Assembly: GCA_039090855.1 (NCBI GenBank)
Contig: CM076990.1
Location: forward strand, 199,769,232 to 199,833,231
Length of the DNA stretch: 64,000 nt
Direction: 5' to 3'
DNA from: Macrothele yani
Taxonomy: Eukaryota > Arthropoda > Arachnida > Araneae > Macrothelidae
The notes beneath the pieces were generated by a model. That model ran no database searches and was not told where the DNA came from. It saw only the letters and a list, made by a program, of their open reading frames with translations. Shown here piece by piece: positions 33,996 to 46,465 of the stretch; within the stretch, counting starts at the first letter, position 1, and every line of letters begins with the position of its first letter. Made by a program: the position numbers and the translations under genes.

Positions 33996-36577
33996 CCGCC
34001 AAACTTGGTTATAACGACATCGAATGGATCGCAGCATTTAATGTCATGATAGCAGAGTGTCATACTAACCAAGTTCATGTAACAAGCAGGCAAACAAAAG
34101 AAATGTTATGTATGTAAATATGCATTTAGGAATGAAACTAGTGGGGGTGGGACTCTGAAATACCAAATCTATAAGTAATGTATTTATGTAGGGTACATAC
34201 ATAATATGCTACAGTGTAAAAAAAAAAGACATTATGCATGTACATACATACGTGCTGTGTGTACATGAATGTACAGTTCTAGACACAATGTGATACAGCA
34301 CATACCTCATGTACTACTTTTGCACGAAGAAGTCAGTCTTTTTTGGGTTTTGTTTTTAAACATGTACACTGTATCTGAATTATCTTCTATTTTTGCTACA
34401 TAAGTCAACACCTTTTCACCCTCTTCTCTGGCTTCAAAAATCTAGATAACAGTCTCGCAGCTCAAACAGCATCACATGTGCTCGGAACTGGTTCTTCATA
34501 GGCATCCTCTTCATTATCTTTATGTTTTCCACTCAACACTTGGTTTATGACATCAAGATCTACGAGATTTCTGGATGTAGCAGTATCGTTATCTACATTT
34601 AGACAATCAATATTCTCATACTGTGAAAGACTATGGTTGTTAATCTGTCACATCCATTCTGACAAGGGCAGCTCGTCTTCACCAATTTCATCAGCAGTTT
34701 CAAGCTCAACAAAGTTGAAACCAGCACAGCATTAACTGTTGCAAATTGTCTTTTCTGTCACTTGCCTCCATGTTTTTTTAATGTTCCGAATTGCATCCAA
34801 CAAGGTGATGATGCAATCTTGTTTTTTGATGCACTCAATCATTCTCATCAACAAAAATTTCCGATAGACTTTTTAAGCTCCTTATTACACCTTGATCCAT
34901 CAGTTGCATAACACCTGTGCAGTTTTCTGGAAGAAACATGAGCTTAATGTTCTCAAGATCATTTGCTTTCGAATGAGCAGGGCAGTTATCTACCAGCAAA
35001 AGAAATTTGTGTTTTTACTTCTGTAGCTGTGGATTCCAATGAATAAGTTCTGCTCTAAACAGCTCAGAAGTCATCCAAGCTTTTTTGTTAGCACTGTATT
35101 GCACAGGCAGGCTTTTAACATATTTGAAGCATCTAGTATTTTTTGCTTTACCTATGAATCAATTTTCTCTTCTCTGTCCCATTCATGTTTGCACAAACAA
35201 GGACAGTAATGCACTCTTTCAAGAGCTTCCTGCCTACACATTTCTCTCCCTTGAATTTTAAAGTTTTATCCGGAGTTGACTTAAAAAAAAAAGTCCTGTC
35301 TTATCAACATTAAAAATGTCACTGTTGCTATGCCCTTCTCTAACTTTAGGCCACACAATATTGAGACATTCCTTTGTTGTTTCTAAATTCATGGCCTTGG
35401 TTTCACCACTCACTTTCCCAGAACAAATGTTGTATCACACTTTAAATCTTGTCAATCCAGCCATTGGAACATACAAATTGTTCATCACCAAAGAGTCTGG
35501 CAAATTCTTCATCCTTAGTCTTTAAAAGAGGTCCACTGACAGGAACATTTGCATTCCTTTGCTGCATGAACCATTTTAGCACAGCTTCATTAATTTCAAT
35601 TCAATCAGGATGGCTGATGCGTTTTAGTTTCGGGCCATTTCCAAGTTCAAAAGCCCTCAAAAATTTTTTCATGTTTTTCTAGGTGGTACAAACTGGAATT
35701 TACCAAATTAAATTCATGGCAAGTGTCCGATTTTTTTTTCTACCGCTTTCGATTTCTTCTATAATTTTGACTTTCTCATCTATGGTTAAAACTTACCGTT
35801 TTTAAAATAGCCATACTAAAATTGTTGTTACTCAGTAAACTGAATGCAAAGGCAGATGAGAGAGACTTCCTGAACATTCATTGAAGATTAATCTTTTACC
35901 TAATGTGGTTCAGGCAATAAACTTATCGTTTGCTTGAAATGTACGTAGCGTAGTCAGAAAGTCTATGCTAAATGCCACAGGCAGGTGGGTGTTAAGCCTC
36001 TGGTGTGTTTGCATAGAAAAAGATCAGGCGGACAGTGGGTGCCTTGCAGTTGTGGACAAGTACACAGCCAGGAAAAGGGATAAACTATGGAGGAGGGGCG
36101 GAAAGGACAATAAACATCAAATGTGGAACTTAACCCTGCCCACCCCCCACCCTGCTGTAACAACTGGGTTCATCTCACACTGAACATTGAGATGAACCCA
36201 GGCTGTTGACTTCGCCAATGGCAATCTAACGAATGAGAGGCACAGTTGCTCGACTTTAGCGGTAGTCGGGAGGAGGGAAGAAAAAGAGGAAGCACTTGCC
36301 TCTGGAGGGTGTAAGCTTTAGCAACCAGAAAAGCTGAGAAGACTGCAAAATCTTACATTTTACTTTTCTGGCTCAAACACAAAAGGTACATACACTGTAT
36401 TGTAGAGCATACATAGTATATAGTGCACATCTTTGTTGTTTTCACTGAGGTTGATGTAACGCTAAAACAGAGCATGAATAGCATCACTCCAATGGGAATT
36501 TTGGCGAGACTGCAAGGTCCTTGATGCTATAGCTGAGGTGTCGCTTTAGGTTAGGACGTTGTAACCAAGTTCAACTG
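33996..36577 (-). mobile_element. pogo/Tigger-type DNA transposon with TA target sites
   Basis: Inverted ends aacttggttataacgac (33996 side) and gttgtaaccaagttcaactg (36577 side) are flanked by TA (33994-33995, 36578-36579). Minus-strand coding, heavily shifted, reads from an N-terminal CENP-B-like helix-turn-helix start (about 35820) through HPDxIEINEAVLKWFMQQ (35600), FARLFGDEQFVCS (35480), DIFNVDKTGLFFK (first catalytic Asp, 35300), TLKFKGEKCVGRKLLKECIT, FLLLVDNCPAHSKANDLENI (second Asp, 35000), FLPENCTGVMQLMDQGVI (third, 34920) and an acidic tail to about 34440. The total length of 2.58 kb is normal for the family. Several stops show that it is inactive. Confidence 0.93.
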
Positions 36578-36579
36578 TA

Positions 36580-37244
36580 TTTCACATCAAGAAGAAAAAC
36601 TTATCTGAGGGGCCAGAGGTATTGTCTAAGTGATCAAAGTTAGGGTCTACCTGAAAGTCTTACTATTATTTTGGTTCCTGTAATGATTGTGAAGAAGTTT
36701 GTCACCTTATTACATGAACTATTCATTTTGCAAATTATATAACAGCCACAAAATCAGGAATATGCAACCCACTGTTTTTGAGCACTACAATCATTTAATG
36801 GATAAGATTCCATCGTGCAGCATTTTTGTACATATTTAAAATATCCAGAAATCCAACTTTTTATTTTCATTTAATTCCTAAATTTACTGTTAATAAATAA
36901 CAAAGTTCTATCTGTTTTTAGAATACATTGTCTTTACCCTACTTTTATTCTACACCCCAACTATGCCATATATTTCAGTATAGCTACATTAGTGGACTTT
37001 CTTATGCATATGGCACAACATTTACAATCACAGCTGCAACCTCAAATTAAATAAGCTCTGATGAAAATATACACAAGTATTTTTCTTAATTGTACAAATC
37101 ATTTGGTCAACACAAAGCTATGTGCAAGTAGATTTGATTGAAAGTTTTTACAACATAAAATACAAATTATAAGTACACACAAATGTCATTAAAAGTACAA
37201 AAGGTGCAGTATTTTCACTGTTTCCCATAAAATTTCTTCAGAAA
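36580..37244. other. PEX1 intron, nothing recognised
   Basis: AT-rich intron without identifiable features. Confidence 0.4.
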
Positions 37245-37335
37245 ACATGAAAATTGCATCTGCCAGAGCAGGAATTGAACTTGCATCTCCTGATTTCCTT
37301 TAGAGGGCAATAAGCAACTGAAGCTAAGCAGATGT
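37245..37335 (-). mobile_element. SINE family C head, second copy
   Basis: On minus: tagcttcagttgcttattgc, then gcaagttcaattcctgctct and ggcagatgcaattttcatg. This parallels the copy at 16865 (gcaggtttgatttccgctcc, gtaatttccaagttttctg). B-box-like GTTCAATTCC is present; the A-box is weak. Confidence 0.5.
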
Positions 37336-37699
37336 AGCTTAGGAATTTGAATACCATTCAGATCTGTGCTGGTCAACATAATTCAATGCTGAAATTGAAA
37401 GCAGATCTGTGTGATTGTGTTGAAAACTTAAGTTCTTCCAATCTGGTAAAAGACTTGAATCTGTGGATTCATGTACCTAAACAGAAGTTCAGTTCCCAGA
37501 GAAACAACAAAGAGTATTATTGTTTTTATTCTGGTTACAACCACAAGTATTTCAATTAAATCTGGATTTTTAATTTTATTCCCCCATGGCTTGTTTACTG
37601 GATTTTTATCCATGCAAACATCTAGTTTGTTAGTCTACTACTTCTGTCTCAGATTTGGAAAACAAGAAAACATGTCAATAAGCAGACAATAAGCAGACA

Positions 37700-37830
37700 A
37701 ACTACCATAATTTTCGGACTAAGAGCCGCATCAGCGTAAGGGCCGCAGGTAGGAAATTTTGCGATCTTGGAAGCAAAAGTTGCCATAAGGGCCGCACCTG
37801 TGAAGTCGTGGAGTTGCTCAGAAAACTAAA
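37700..37830. mobile_element. Putative MITE end (accgtattttcggactaag-like)
   Basis: The text taccataattttcggactaa then gagccgcatcagcgtaaggg and taagggccgcacctgtgaag resembles ends of a very common dispersed MITE type in animals (accgtatttttcggactata, then repeated aagggccgca blocks). Only this end is visible; the other end and target duplication were not found. Confidence 0.4.
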
Positions 37831-39059
37831 TTATCTTCCTTATTTTAATGAATTAACTCGCACCCAACGTGATTATATATATATACTTCAAAGGCTAATT
37901 CTCCAACTCAGTGTCGATCTGCTTTATGCACTTATTTTTTCATACTGGCAAAAGCTTTTATTTATACATTATTAATCATGTTAATGATGTTATTTGTTTG
38001 CCTTTATTAAATGCTCAAAACCATTTATGTAATCAATATAAATCACAGTTAATCTTGAGACTCCCGTTAGAATATTGCATTGCTCGTAAAACTGCACAAT
38101 TGTCTAAATTCCATTCACTGTGAAAGTCTGCTACAGGATGGTTCACTGTTCACCAAAATAGAATCCACCTTAGAAGTAATAACTTATAAATTATCGCTTG
38201 TAATGCTTTTGATTAATGTTTTCTTTAATAATATGTTCCTTCTATGTTTGTTATGCTTTTTTTTTCTCATCTACAGATGTTTTTGTTAGAATGAAGTTAC
38301 TTTACACTTGCTTTTACCAGCTGCCTCGCATGTGTTCGCTGATCTCACCGCCAACACTTCGAAACAGCGGTGTCTCCGCTTTGCTTTTTTCTTTCAAGTG
38401 GTTTGACCTACTTTCATTTACTGCGCACTCAGCCTTCGCATTGAGCTATGCTTTTATATGAATGGGAAAGCTCTCCCTACTTTTTTGTTCTTTTGCGTTT
38501 GTGAAGATTTTATCTTCAGCCAAGTATTAAATTAATTACCCATTGTTAACATCAGATGATAATGCTACAGTGCTTATTAGTGAGAAAGCATTTCCAGCCA
38601 AAGCCTTCAACTTCCACTATCGTCAGTCAATAAAAATAAAATTAAAATCGAAGCAAAACTGAGTAGCACAGATCCAAGAAACACCAGTATTGCATGCCAG
38701 ATTAACCAAGAAGAGTGAACAGAATTTGACTTTCCGTCTCGCCAGTATTGTTTGGAATAGGCCCAGGGCCCGATTTACTACATGCGAGGCCCAGGGCACA
38801 AAACATTTCTGGGGCCCCCTCCTTATTCTCTATCGACCAAATAATAGTCACTGTGTGCAGAGTAGCAGAATGTAGACGTACATGCGTACGCTGATAGTTT
38901 CCAAATCATTAGCAGGTTTGCAGATAGTTTTTGCATGTAGATTAAAAAAATAAAAATGTTAGGCCTATATACAGCAATTAAAACACTTACTCAACGCTTT
39001 ACTCAGATTAATATACTTAATTTTATTTTAACTGAAGAACTTAATTATTTTTCACATCT

Positions 39060-39430
39060 TCTAAGTTCTTTTGTTTTTACAGACATTTCTGGCCTCTAGA
39101 TTTTATCAAGGCCTGTTCTCAATGTATACTAACTGTATTAAAAGTTTTGTTTACACAGAATTTAAATTTTATTGCCAGGTTCCTCTTTCAGTTGCCAATT
39201 AAATAAAAATGTTTCCTTATGCATTTTGTAAGTCCAGTATTTTTGAATTAACTTGTTGAAAATCATATTTATAATTTTTGAAGGTTCATTGATAAAACTG
39301 TTTTTCTGGATATAAAAACCTTCTTTAATTAATCTCTTGTTTTTATGAGGTTCGTAGTCCAATATTTTAATATTTTGCCATAAAAGTCCATTTTGCACAC
39401 ATTGCTGCACATTCAATTAGAATGTACTAT
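39060..39430 (-). pseudogene. Penelope-like C-terminal fragment inside the hAT
   Basis: The minus-strand frame 39416-39162 reads WQNIKILDYEPHKNKRLIKE then GFYIQKNSFINEPSKIINMI, the post-GIY-YIG C-terminus of Penelope-like elements (…W..vkIL..E....KR...E...I). The next 100 bp on minus contains a short hairpin ggcc...ggcc of the sort found after such ORFs. It is of a different subfamily from the 29-31 kb dimer. Confidence 0.6.
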
Positions 39431-40044
39431 TTTGTCCTCATTGGAATCTGTAATGTTCTAATAATTATTTGTTTTATTAATTTTCCTTTAAATTATCTTA
39501 TTCTATTGTTATCATGGTTTGCGGGTTGGCAGCGAGTTTTCTGTTTCAATAGCTGTGTACGCAGATACATTTTATTTTTATACAACTCTGGCTGTGCGGG
39601 GAAAACTGGTTGATCAGTAGTTTGTGGTGTTAATGACCCCCATAGACTAACTATAACAATATATCTATGACAAAATGGATGGACATCTTAATTTTAGTGA
39701 ATATTGTGGTCTTGCAATGTACTGATTCTTGCGTCTAGAACATGAGAACAATGCATCGAACAAAAAATGTGAACTAAAACAAGAAAAAAAAAATCCATGG
39801 TGACCTCCACTGGACTTCCTGCATAAATAGAGATGTGAAACTGCATAAACAATTGAAAAAGTGCTATGGGAACTCCTACTTCCAGCTTCTCGGTTTCTAC
39901 CAAGATCAAATCAGCGCATCATGATCAATATATCAGAAAACTGCAAAACATAAAATTTTGTGTTGATGAGGAAGAGTCTGAGTTACACACACACAAAAAA
40001 AAAACATAATAATAATCATCTGAAAAGCTGAGGGGAACACCTAG

Positions 40045-41005
40045 TCCGGTTCAGTTTTTTGGTAAATGTGTTGTACTTCGGCGTCCTAAATTATTTGGTC
40101 AGAAAAGTTGTAAAATAAAAAAAAAAAAAAGCATATTAAAGATGTTTACCGAAAAACTTACCTCCAAGTAGTCCAAGTAGGATGAGTAAACACACGCTGC
40201 GGCGACAACCTGAAGCTTTGCTCCATTGAGAGGAAGGTTTGCTGCGGCTGGGAATTCATGGGCAGAAGAGTACAACAGGAATCAGGTACGCTCTTGTCAG
40301 GAAAGAGTAACAGAATATACTGCTACGCTAAAGAATGTAGTTTGTAATTTCTGTCTCACTTTTTAAAGAAACACGCAGAGACTGTCTTCGTTCTTTGGCA
40401 TGTAATTCCGTGATACGAAATAGTAAGTATGCACATGCCTTTCTTGTTTTTAGAAAAGCATTAGAGTAGGTGTCGCATTCTCTCTAACGGAAGTTAGATG
40501 GCAAGTCTCAAAGTGAAAGTTTGATTACTAAATAAAAAAAAAAGCTTCCACGGAGAAACGAGTTCATACATTCAGCATCAAAGAATCCCATGTGAAAAAA
40601 ACAAGAAACTGTCCGATTGCGATGTCAAGAACTGACACCGAAATTAACTATTTTCTGTAGCGTAGCACTACACTCTTTCCTGACAACAGTGTACCCGGTT
40701 CCTGTTGTACTATTCCGCCTGTGAATGCCCTGGCTGCAGCGATCCTTCCTTTCAACAGAGCACAGCTTCATGACAACGCCTCAGCATTGTTTAAGGCCTC
40801 CCGCAGCGTCTGCTGACTCGTCATACTAGGAGTTCAAGTTTTTCGGTAAACATCTTTAATATTCATTCTAACTATGAAATTTTTTCACCATTTCCCCTTA
40901 AATTGCATATTTTAGAATCTGTACGTCACACTTTTTAGAAATTTTACAACTTTTGCGACCTAATAATTTACCACGCTAAACTACACATTTACCCAATTTT
41001 TACCA
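40045..41005. repeat. Foldback element nested in the hAT
   Basis: Inverted pairs: aaagatgtttaccgaaaaac (40138) against gtttttcggtaaacatcttt (40859); ggtaaatgtgttgtac and agaaaagttgtaaaat on the left against complements at 40935-41000; gtacaacaggaatc and cctgttgtactattcc nearer the middle. Total about 960 bp; edges approximate. No coding capacity. Confidence 0.75.
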
Positions 41006-41176
41006 AAATCTAATGAGCACATAATGACATGTATAAACTGTCCAATGTCAAACAAAACTGACAATACGATGACAAAGTGCTGTGTTTGGGCACCAGATCT
41101 TTTTATTTGTAATAACTCAGTTACTATTCTTTATTTTTAGGAATGAATAAAAACAATTGAAAATTTAACTCCTATA

Positions 41177-43674
41177 TCAGGACGAAACAGTTGGGTTGAA
41201 TATTTTTCTTCTACATTTCCTAGATGCAAAGTCATGTATCAGAGAATCATAATTTAAAGACTGTGTCACATCACTCTCCAAAGACAGCAGAGCTAATGAT
41301 GCCAGTTTCGTTTGTCGCATGGTTGATCGTAAGAGATTTTTAAGTCTTTTCAGCAAAGAAAATGATCTCTCACTTGTACAATTTGAAATCGGTAATGTCA
41401 TGAACATTCTAAGTGCAGTCTCAGTGTTCAGAAATGTGGCTTCTAAATTGTTTACCTTCAAAGTTTGCAGCATCTGGGGAATGGTTGCACGCTTCTCCAT
41501 CATTGAGGAGAATTGCAAAAACTCATCTGGAAACTGGTCGTCAAGGTCATTGTTATAGTATTCCTGCAATGCTTTTGCCCCTTCAAAAATTTCAGATCTT
41601 GATTTTTTTGTAAAAAATTCAAATTTTCTCATTATATTTTCATAAGCACTTTTTCTGCTTGAAAGCTGAGTGACTAAAGCATCACAAAGCACATAATGAT
41701 CCTGAGTTCTAAATATATCCCTTGCACTGAGTTCTATATGTTCACTGTTACTCATCTAGGTGTTTATTCTTGGGCACTTTCTTTCTTCGGGAATCATGAC
41801 CATGGTATTGCACATTTTCAGACACTAATGTTTTAGCTTCCTCTTCATAGACTTCAAAATTTTCCCTCACGAACTGAATGAATTCAATTAACGACTGGAA
41901 AATTTTAGGTACTTCAGAAATATTTCCTTTTGGATTCTGGCAAGTTTGATTTGCACAGTTTAATCTCTGAAGTATTGTGTCCCAAACTACTGTGCTGATC
42001 GATATTTCCATTGTTCACATTTTCTTCAGCAGTGATTTTGCTTCATCTCTTGTCTGTGGAGAATCATCTACATTTTCTGACAGAAATACTAAAACTTTCT
42101 CTATTTTACGATAATTTTTCCTCACTGATCGTGTAGCTGCAGCATCTGCACACCATCTGGTAACTGACCGACTCTTCAGTGTGAGCGATGAATTTCCATG
42201 TGCTTTCTGGACTTTCTCCTGAAGCATCTTCCAACGGTGAGTTGATGCAGAAAAAAAAGTATAGTTTTTTTTGCAAAAATGTGAAAAAAAGAGAGAACTT
42301 TACCACAACTATCTATGCTATTCACACCAACTAAATTTAAAGTGGGAGCAGAACATGGCACATATTCCGCTAGTGGATTGATTTCCCTAATGCGTGTTTG
42401 AACACCAGAATACTTCCCAGACATGTTGCTGGCATTGTCATAGCTTTGGCCTCTGACATTCATAATATCCAGGCCAGCCTCCTGTAGAAAAGATATCATG
42501 GTATTTGTAATGTTTTCTGCAGTACGTCCATGGAAATTAATAAATGTCAAAAACCGTTCTTTTGCTTCACAATCTTTGTTGACATACCTTATGATAAAAG
42601 CCAGCTGATCTATGTGTGTAATGTCTGGAGTAGAGTCAACTATGACAGAAAAATATTTTGACATTTTTATTTCATCAGTGATGGCATTAAAAACACGTAC
42701 AGCCATTAATTCAACAAATTCATCCACACATGTTGAAGATAAGTAACTGGTGTTACCACTTCCTGGATTCCCACATTTTTCCAAGTGTTGAGCTAAGAAT
42801 GGATTAAATTCTGCAATTAATTCTAAGCAGCCCAGGAAATTTCCATTCTGAACTGATCCAATTGTTTCATCATTACCATACATTGGCAACCCACGAACTA
42901 AGAGATACTTAACTGTTGCAATAACTCTATGCAAAACATCTTGCCAGTACTTGGATTCATTCCGATACTGCATAACTATCTGACAGTCAATGTGTGCAGA
43001 AGCATTCGTGCGTGATGAATAGTCACATACTGCTTGCCTGTGTATGTGTGAATTTTCATGCTCTGTAAGACGTTCACTTGCATGCTTCCAGTCAGAAAAA
43101 CCTGTGGATCCTAATGCTGTAGTGCTCTTAGCATACAATTTGCATATCCAGCAGAATAGTAAACAAGTTGATGGGGATAAAAGAAGCCAGTCGCGTTTTA
43201 CCTTCTCATTATTTTTTTTTATTCTGAAAAAATTACCTTCTGTTAGAAAACGTTTTTTACCACATATATCCTTCCCTGTGAATGCCAGCATCTTAAAATC
43301 TTGGACTGGTGGATTGCTCAAAAAGCATTCGCGCATTTCTTTCGTAATTTTTCCCCATAAGGCAGGATCCACTGCATTATTGTGGAACTTGTGCTCTCTT
43401 CATTAGATGAATTCAAAAGATTTCCCAAATTAGGAGCATCTGTGATGTTAGATGATTCTGAAGTCAGATTACTGGCTTCCAAAGACAAATTACACTCAAG
43501 AGATTCACCAGTAGTAAAATTAGATGAATTTGTAGAACTTTTGGGACCAAGTGAAATATCCAATTTTTTAATGGCAAAACGTTCAATGCTACCATGCTGC
43601 AGGTCATCATTCTTCAGTTTCAATTGTTTGGCTTTCCGTTTAGCACTGCCTGATAAATATGTACGTTTTGACAC
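41177..43674 (-). pseudogene. ZMYM1-like hAT transposase, frameshifted
   Basis: The minus-strand reading begins at 43674 (MSKRTYLSGSAKRKAKQLKL). It continues in a second frame (43372-42176) with a TTF-type zinc-finger region (CLLFCWICKLYAK, WKHASERLTEHENSHIHRQA), a DUF4371-type core (YFSVIVDSTPDITHIDQLAF and GQSYDNASNMSGKYSGVQ), then breaks near 42290, 42012 and 41750. The C-terminal part (41755-41177) holds the hAT dimerisation block LPISNCTSERSFSLLKRLKN. The order matches the animal ZMYM1/'zinc finger MYM-type protein 1-like' transposases. At least three frame breaks make it inactive, though several long frames remain open, suggesting moderate age. Confidence 0.9.
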
Positions 43675-44191
43675 AATTTAACTGTTAAATAATTCAACTT
43701 AAATATATTGTTACAACTAACTAAATTTGATTATATATAAAATTAACAAATATTCAACATTCCATCAGACTACAAGAAACGCAACGCAAAATACAACCAA
43801 GCCTTCGTGGTTAGTTACGACAACAACAAGCCGTGTGCAGGAAGTTGAAGGATCAGTTGAGTTTAGGTGCATTCGGAAAAGCAAGAAAAAGCACGTGAAT
43901 CAATGGAAGCGATCCTCCTTCTCAATGGCCACCTGAAGGTTATTAAACCACTGAAACTCATTAATGGCCACGTGTTTACGTGAAATTCAAAACTCAAACT
44001 CACTGCGTGTAAGTACCACATCTATAAACACATGATCATGCTAAAGTAAAAAAAAAAAAAATTTGAATATACACACACAAAATTCCCATTAATTAAGTAC
44101 ACATTGAATTCAAATTTGGGGGCCCCAAAAAATCGGGGGCCCTGGGCACGTGCCCCGTGTGCCCTCCCGTAAATCAGGGCCTGAATAGGCC

Positions 44192-44611
44192 ACTGCTAAT
44201 GGAATCATCCTGGGGCAGGCTTTTGCATTGTTAATGTTCTTAAGCTTTTGTTCAGGGAAGTGCCCATCAAACCGGTCTCCCCACCCCAGTGAAAATCAAT
44301 GTTCCTTCCCTTGGCTGCATCACACCTTCCTGCATGATGTATGCTGCAGCCAATGAAAGAGATACCCTGGGGCCACTCTCCACAGAAGCCTCTGACATCA
44401 CGCTACTGGTCTGTGTGCTTATGTCCCCATTCCATCCCCCACACAAAGGGCATTTGAGTCGGGCATTCCTTTCACAAACAAACCTCCTAAAAAGACCTAC
44501 GCAAGCATTTCCCCGTCCTCCCCCACTTTCCTTCCTAAACCAACATCTGGACAGTGGAGTTATATAAATAGACTTGTCTAACGTATAAGTAGAAAGGGGG
44601 GGATTGGATAA
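44192..44611. other. GC-richer intron patch, unassigned
   Basis: Sequence immediately beyond the hAT target duplication is GC-richer (cctggggccactctccacag, tcctcccccactttccttcc) with a short frame 44289-44567 of no recognisable family. It may be part of an older repeat into which the hAT inserted (continuing from 38755). Confidence 0.3.
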
Positions 44612-44790
44612 GTGCTATTTTTTCTTCTGGATAACCAAAAATATCCTAAATTCGAAAATATAAAAATCATTAAAAGCTGTAAATCCGAAAAACACCTCAG
44701 AATAGCAGAGTCGGTAATGATTGAAAAAAATAGGACAAAAGTTTGCAACCATAATGACCCTAATAATTTGAGAAACAGCTGGAGAAATTT
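44612..44790 (+). pseudogene. Penelope-like C-terminal fragment
   Basis: The frame starting at 44612 reads FLLDNQKYPKFENIKIIKSC then KSEKHLRIAESVMIEKNRTK. This resembles the tail of Penelope-like ORFs following the GIY-YIG domain. The downstream 200 bp (44860-45000) is GC-rich and could be its 3' UTR; the frame there is probably not coding. Confidence 0.5.
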
Positions 44791-44999
44791 AATTAAAATT
44801 GAGCAAAAAAATGAAAAAGTTCAAAAAATGAGATCACTGACCAACAAGAGATGGCGCCACAACGCCCAAGAAGAAGCGATAGCCGATGACAGAAGCAGCC
44901 CGCGAGAACCACCGAAATGCCCAGCTGACACGGTCCGTGCTAGTCGGAGCAAAACGTCCCCTCGAAGACGGTAAAGGAGTATTACCGAAAGTACTCGGG

Positions 45000-45959
45000 G
45001 TTATGAATAAATATTGAAGTAAATGAGGATGCAGCAAAGAAAAAAAAACTCATTTGGTGATGAGGCAAAATAAATTCCAACGGAAAAAAAAAAAAAGAAG
45101 CGGACCCGTGGCCAAATGAAAAACCCCCGTGCCGCATCCACATAATGGAAATATGAATTGAAAGCCAAGCCCCACGTGCGGTAAGTGTTCATCGAACTTT
45201 ACCAACTAAAAGTGAAGTTAAAAAATGCAAATGCATTAATGCACGTTAAATAATATAACCTCCAATATCGGAAGTAAATTGAAACTAAAGAAATTATTAT
45301 AAAGTACAGCAAGACAAAATTTCAAATTTTTCTGATGTAACTAACTTATTAGGAACACACTTACCAGGTACGGTTAAGGTTGACTACAAAAGAATTTATA
45401 CTATCGAAGTCTGTACTTTACATTTGCATTTCTGTCAACTGGAGCTACCAGAGTTAATTTACAGTTGTTTCTATTTAAAACTTCAGGGCATCAAATATTC
45501 ATCATAATTTGTGCCATCTATATGGACTTATTTTGTGTTCAAACCTGGAAATTCCAGTATACATTTCTATCAGCTCTTAATTTGGAGTTTAACAGAATGT
45601 TTTCAAAGCCTTATTTTCTCTCCTGTATCATTTATAAATGCTTCTATAAACTAATTTTTGATGAACAGCCCCAATATCGGACTTTTTTTTTTTTTTTGGA
45701 AGTTTGCATGATAAACTATTGCCCAAATGTAAAATTATTCATAAACTTTATGAAACAGTGAAGATTTTACAAATGGATGAAAGACTAATTCTCACTCCAT
45801 TCAGGATATAAACTTCTTTATCATTCATTACACAGATGTTTCTACACTTTCAAATATCATAGCCAGAAACATCTGAGGAATAACAAAAGTTTAAATCCAC
45901 AAAATGAAGTAAGCCCTATACTTCATTTTTACTTTTCACACTCACTTAATACATACAAG
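45000..45959. other. PEX1 intron, nothing recognised
   Basis: AT-rich intron; no feature recognised. Confidence 0.4.
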
Positions 45960-46465
45960 ACTTTTTAGCGCATCTCTGCATTGGGCATTGTTGTTTCACT
46001 CACCGCTTTTTGCTGTGTGGCGACACTGCGCCGATGTGCAAGACGTGCAATTGCCGACTCACTATGACGCATCTTCTGTGTAGCTGTGTTCATTTTTGTG
46101 ATGTACGTTTTCATTTCTTTCATTCTCATTTGTTGACAGCGGACGCCGCTGAGGTGACCACTGCGATACTGTCGCTGTCTTTTCATTTTTTAAAGAAATT
46201 GACTATTTTAAACGTATCTAGATTTTAGCCCCATCATCATTCTCATTTCTCAGTTTTACTGAATCATCTAGATTTTAATCATTGTACCATGTTTTTTAAA
46301 ACTGTTCGTTTCATTGTCTTTTTAGCCCTTCCATCATTCTCATTTTTCAGTTTTATTTGATCAGCTAGATTTTAAACTTTACACCACTTTTTTAATAGTT
46401 TTGTTTGCTTGTGTCTGGCGCTCTTTGGCCAAACATGGCCCTTGCGCCATAAAAACAAACCAACC
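45960..46465 (+). mobile_element. LINE 3' end with zinc-knuckle-like tail (third LINE family)
   Basis: The frame 46010-46228 reads MCKTCNCRLTMTHLLCSCVH, the C-x2-C...H-x4-C motif found at the end of many LINE ORFs. A 3' UTR follows with a twofold repeated segment (atctagattttagcccc... / ctagattttaaactttac...) and the end tggcgctctttggccaaaca, gcccttgcgccataaaaaca. That terminal string is typical of LINEs in several arthropods. Strongly 5'-truncated. Confidence 0.65.

Larger units (their letters stand above)
38764..44183 (-). mobile_element. hAT transposon (ZMYM1-like family), complete ends, 8-bp TSD
   Basis: TIRs cagggcccgatttac (38764) and gtaaatcagggcctg (44183) match in 13 of 15 positions and are flanked by identical aataggcc (38756-38763, 44184-44191), the 8-bp duplication typical of hAT elements. 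The interior holds a frameshifted transposase (41177-43674), a Penelope-like fragment (39060-39430) and a foldback element (about 40045-41005) as later insertions, which explains its 5.4 kb length. Confidence 0.95.

Noticed and set aside
41177..43674. Host gene ZMYM1
   Set aside because: The frames are ZMYM1-like, but they lie inside exact hAT ends with an 8-bp target duplication and are broken by frameshifts.
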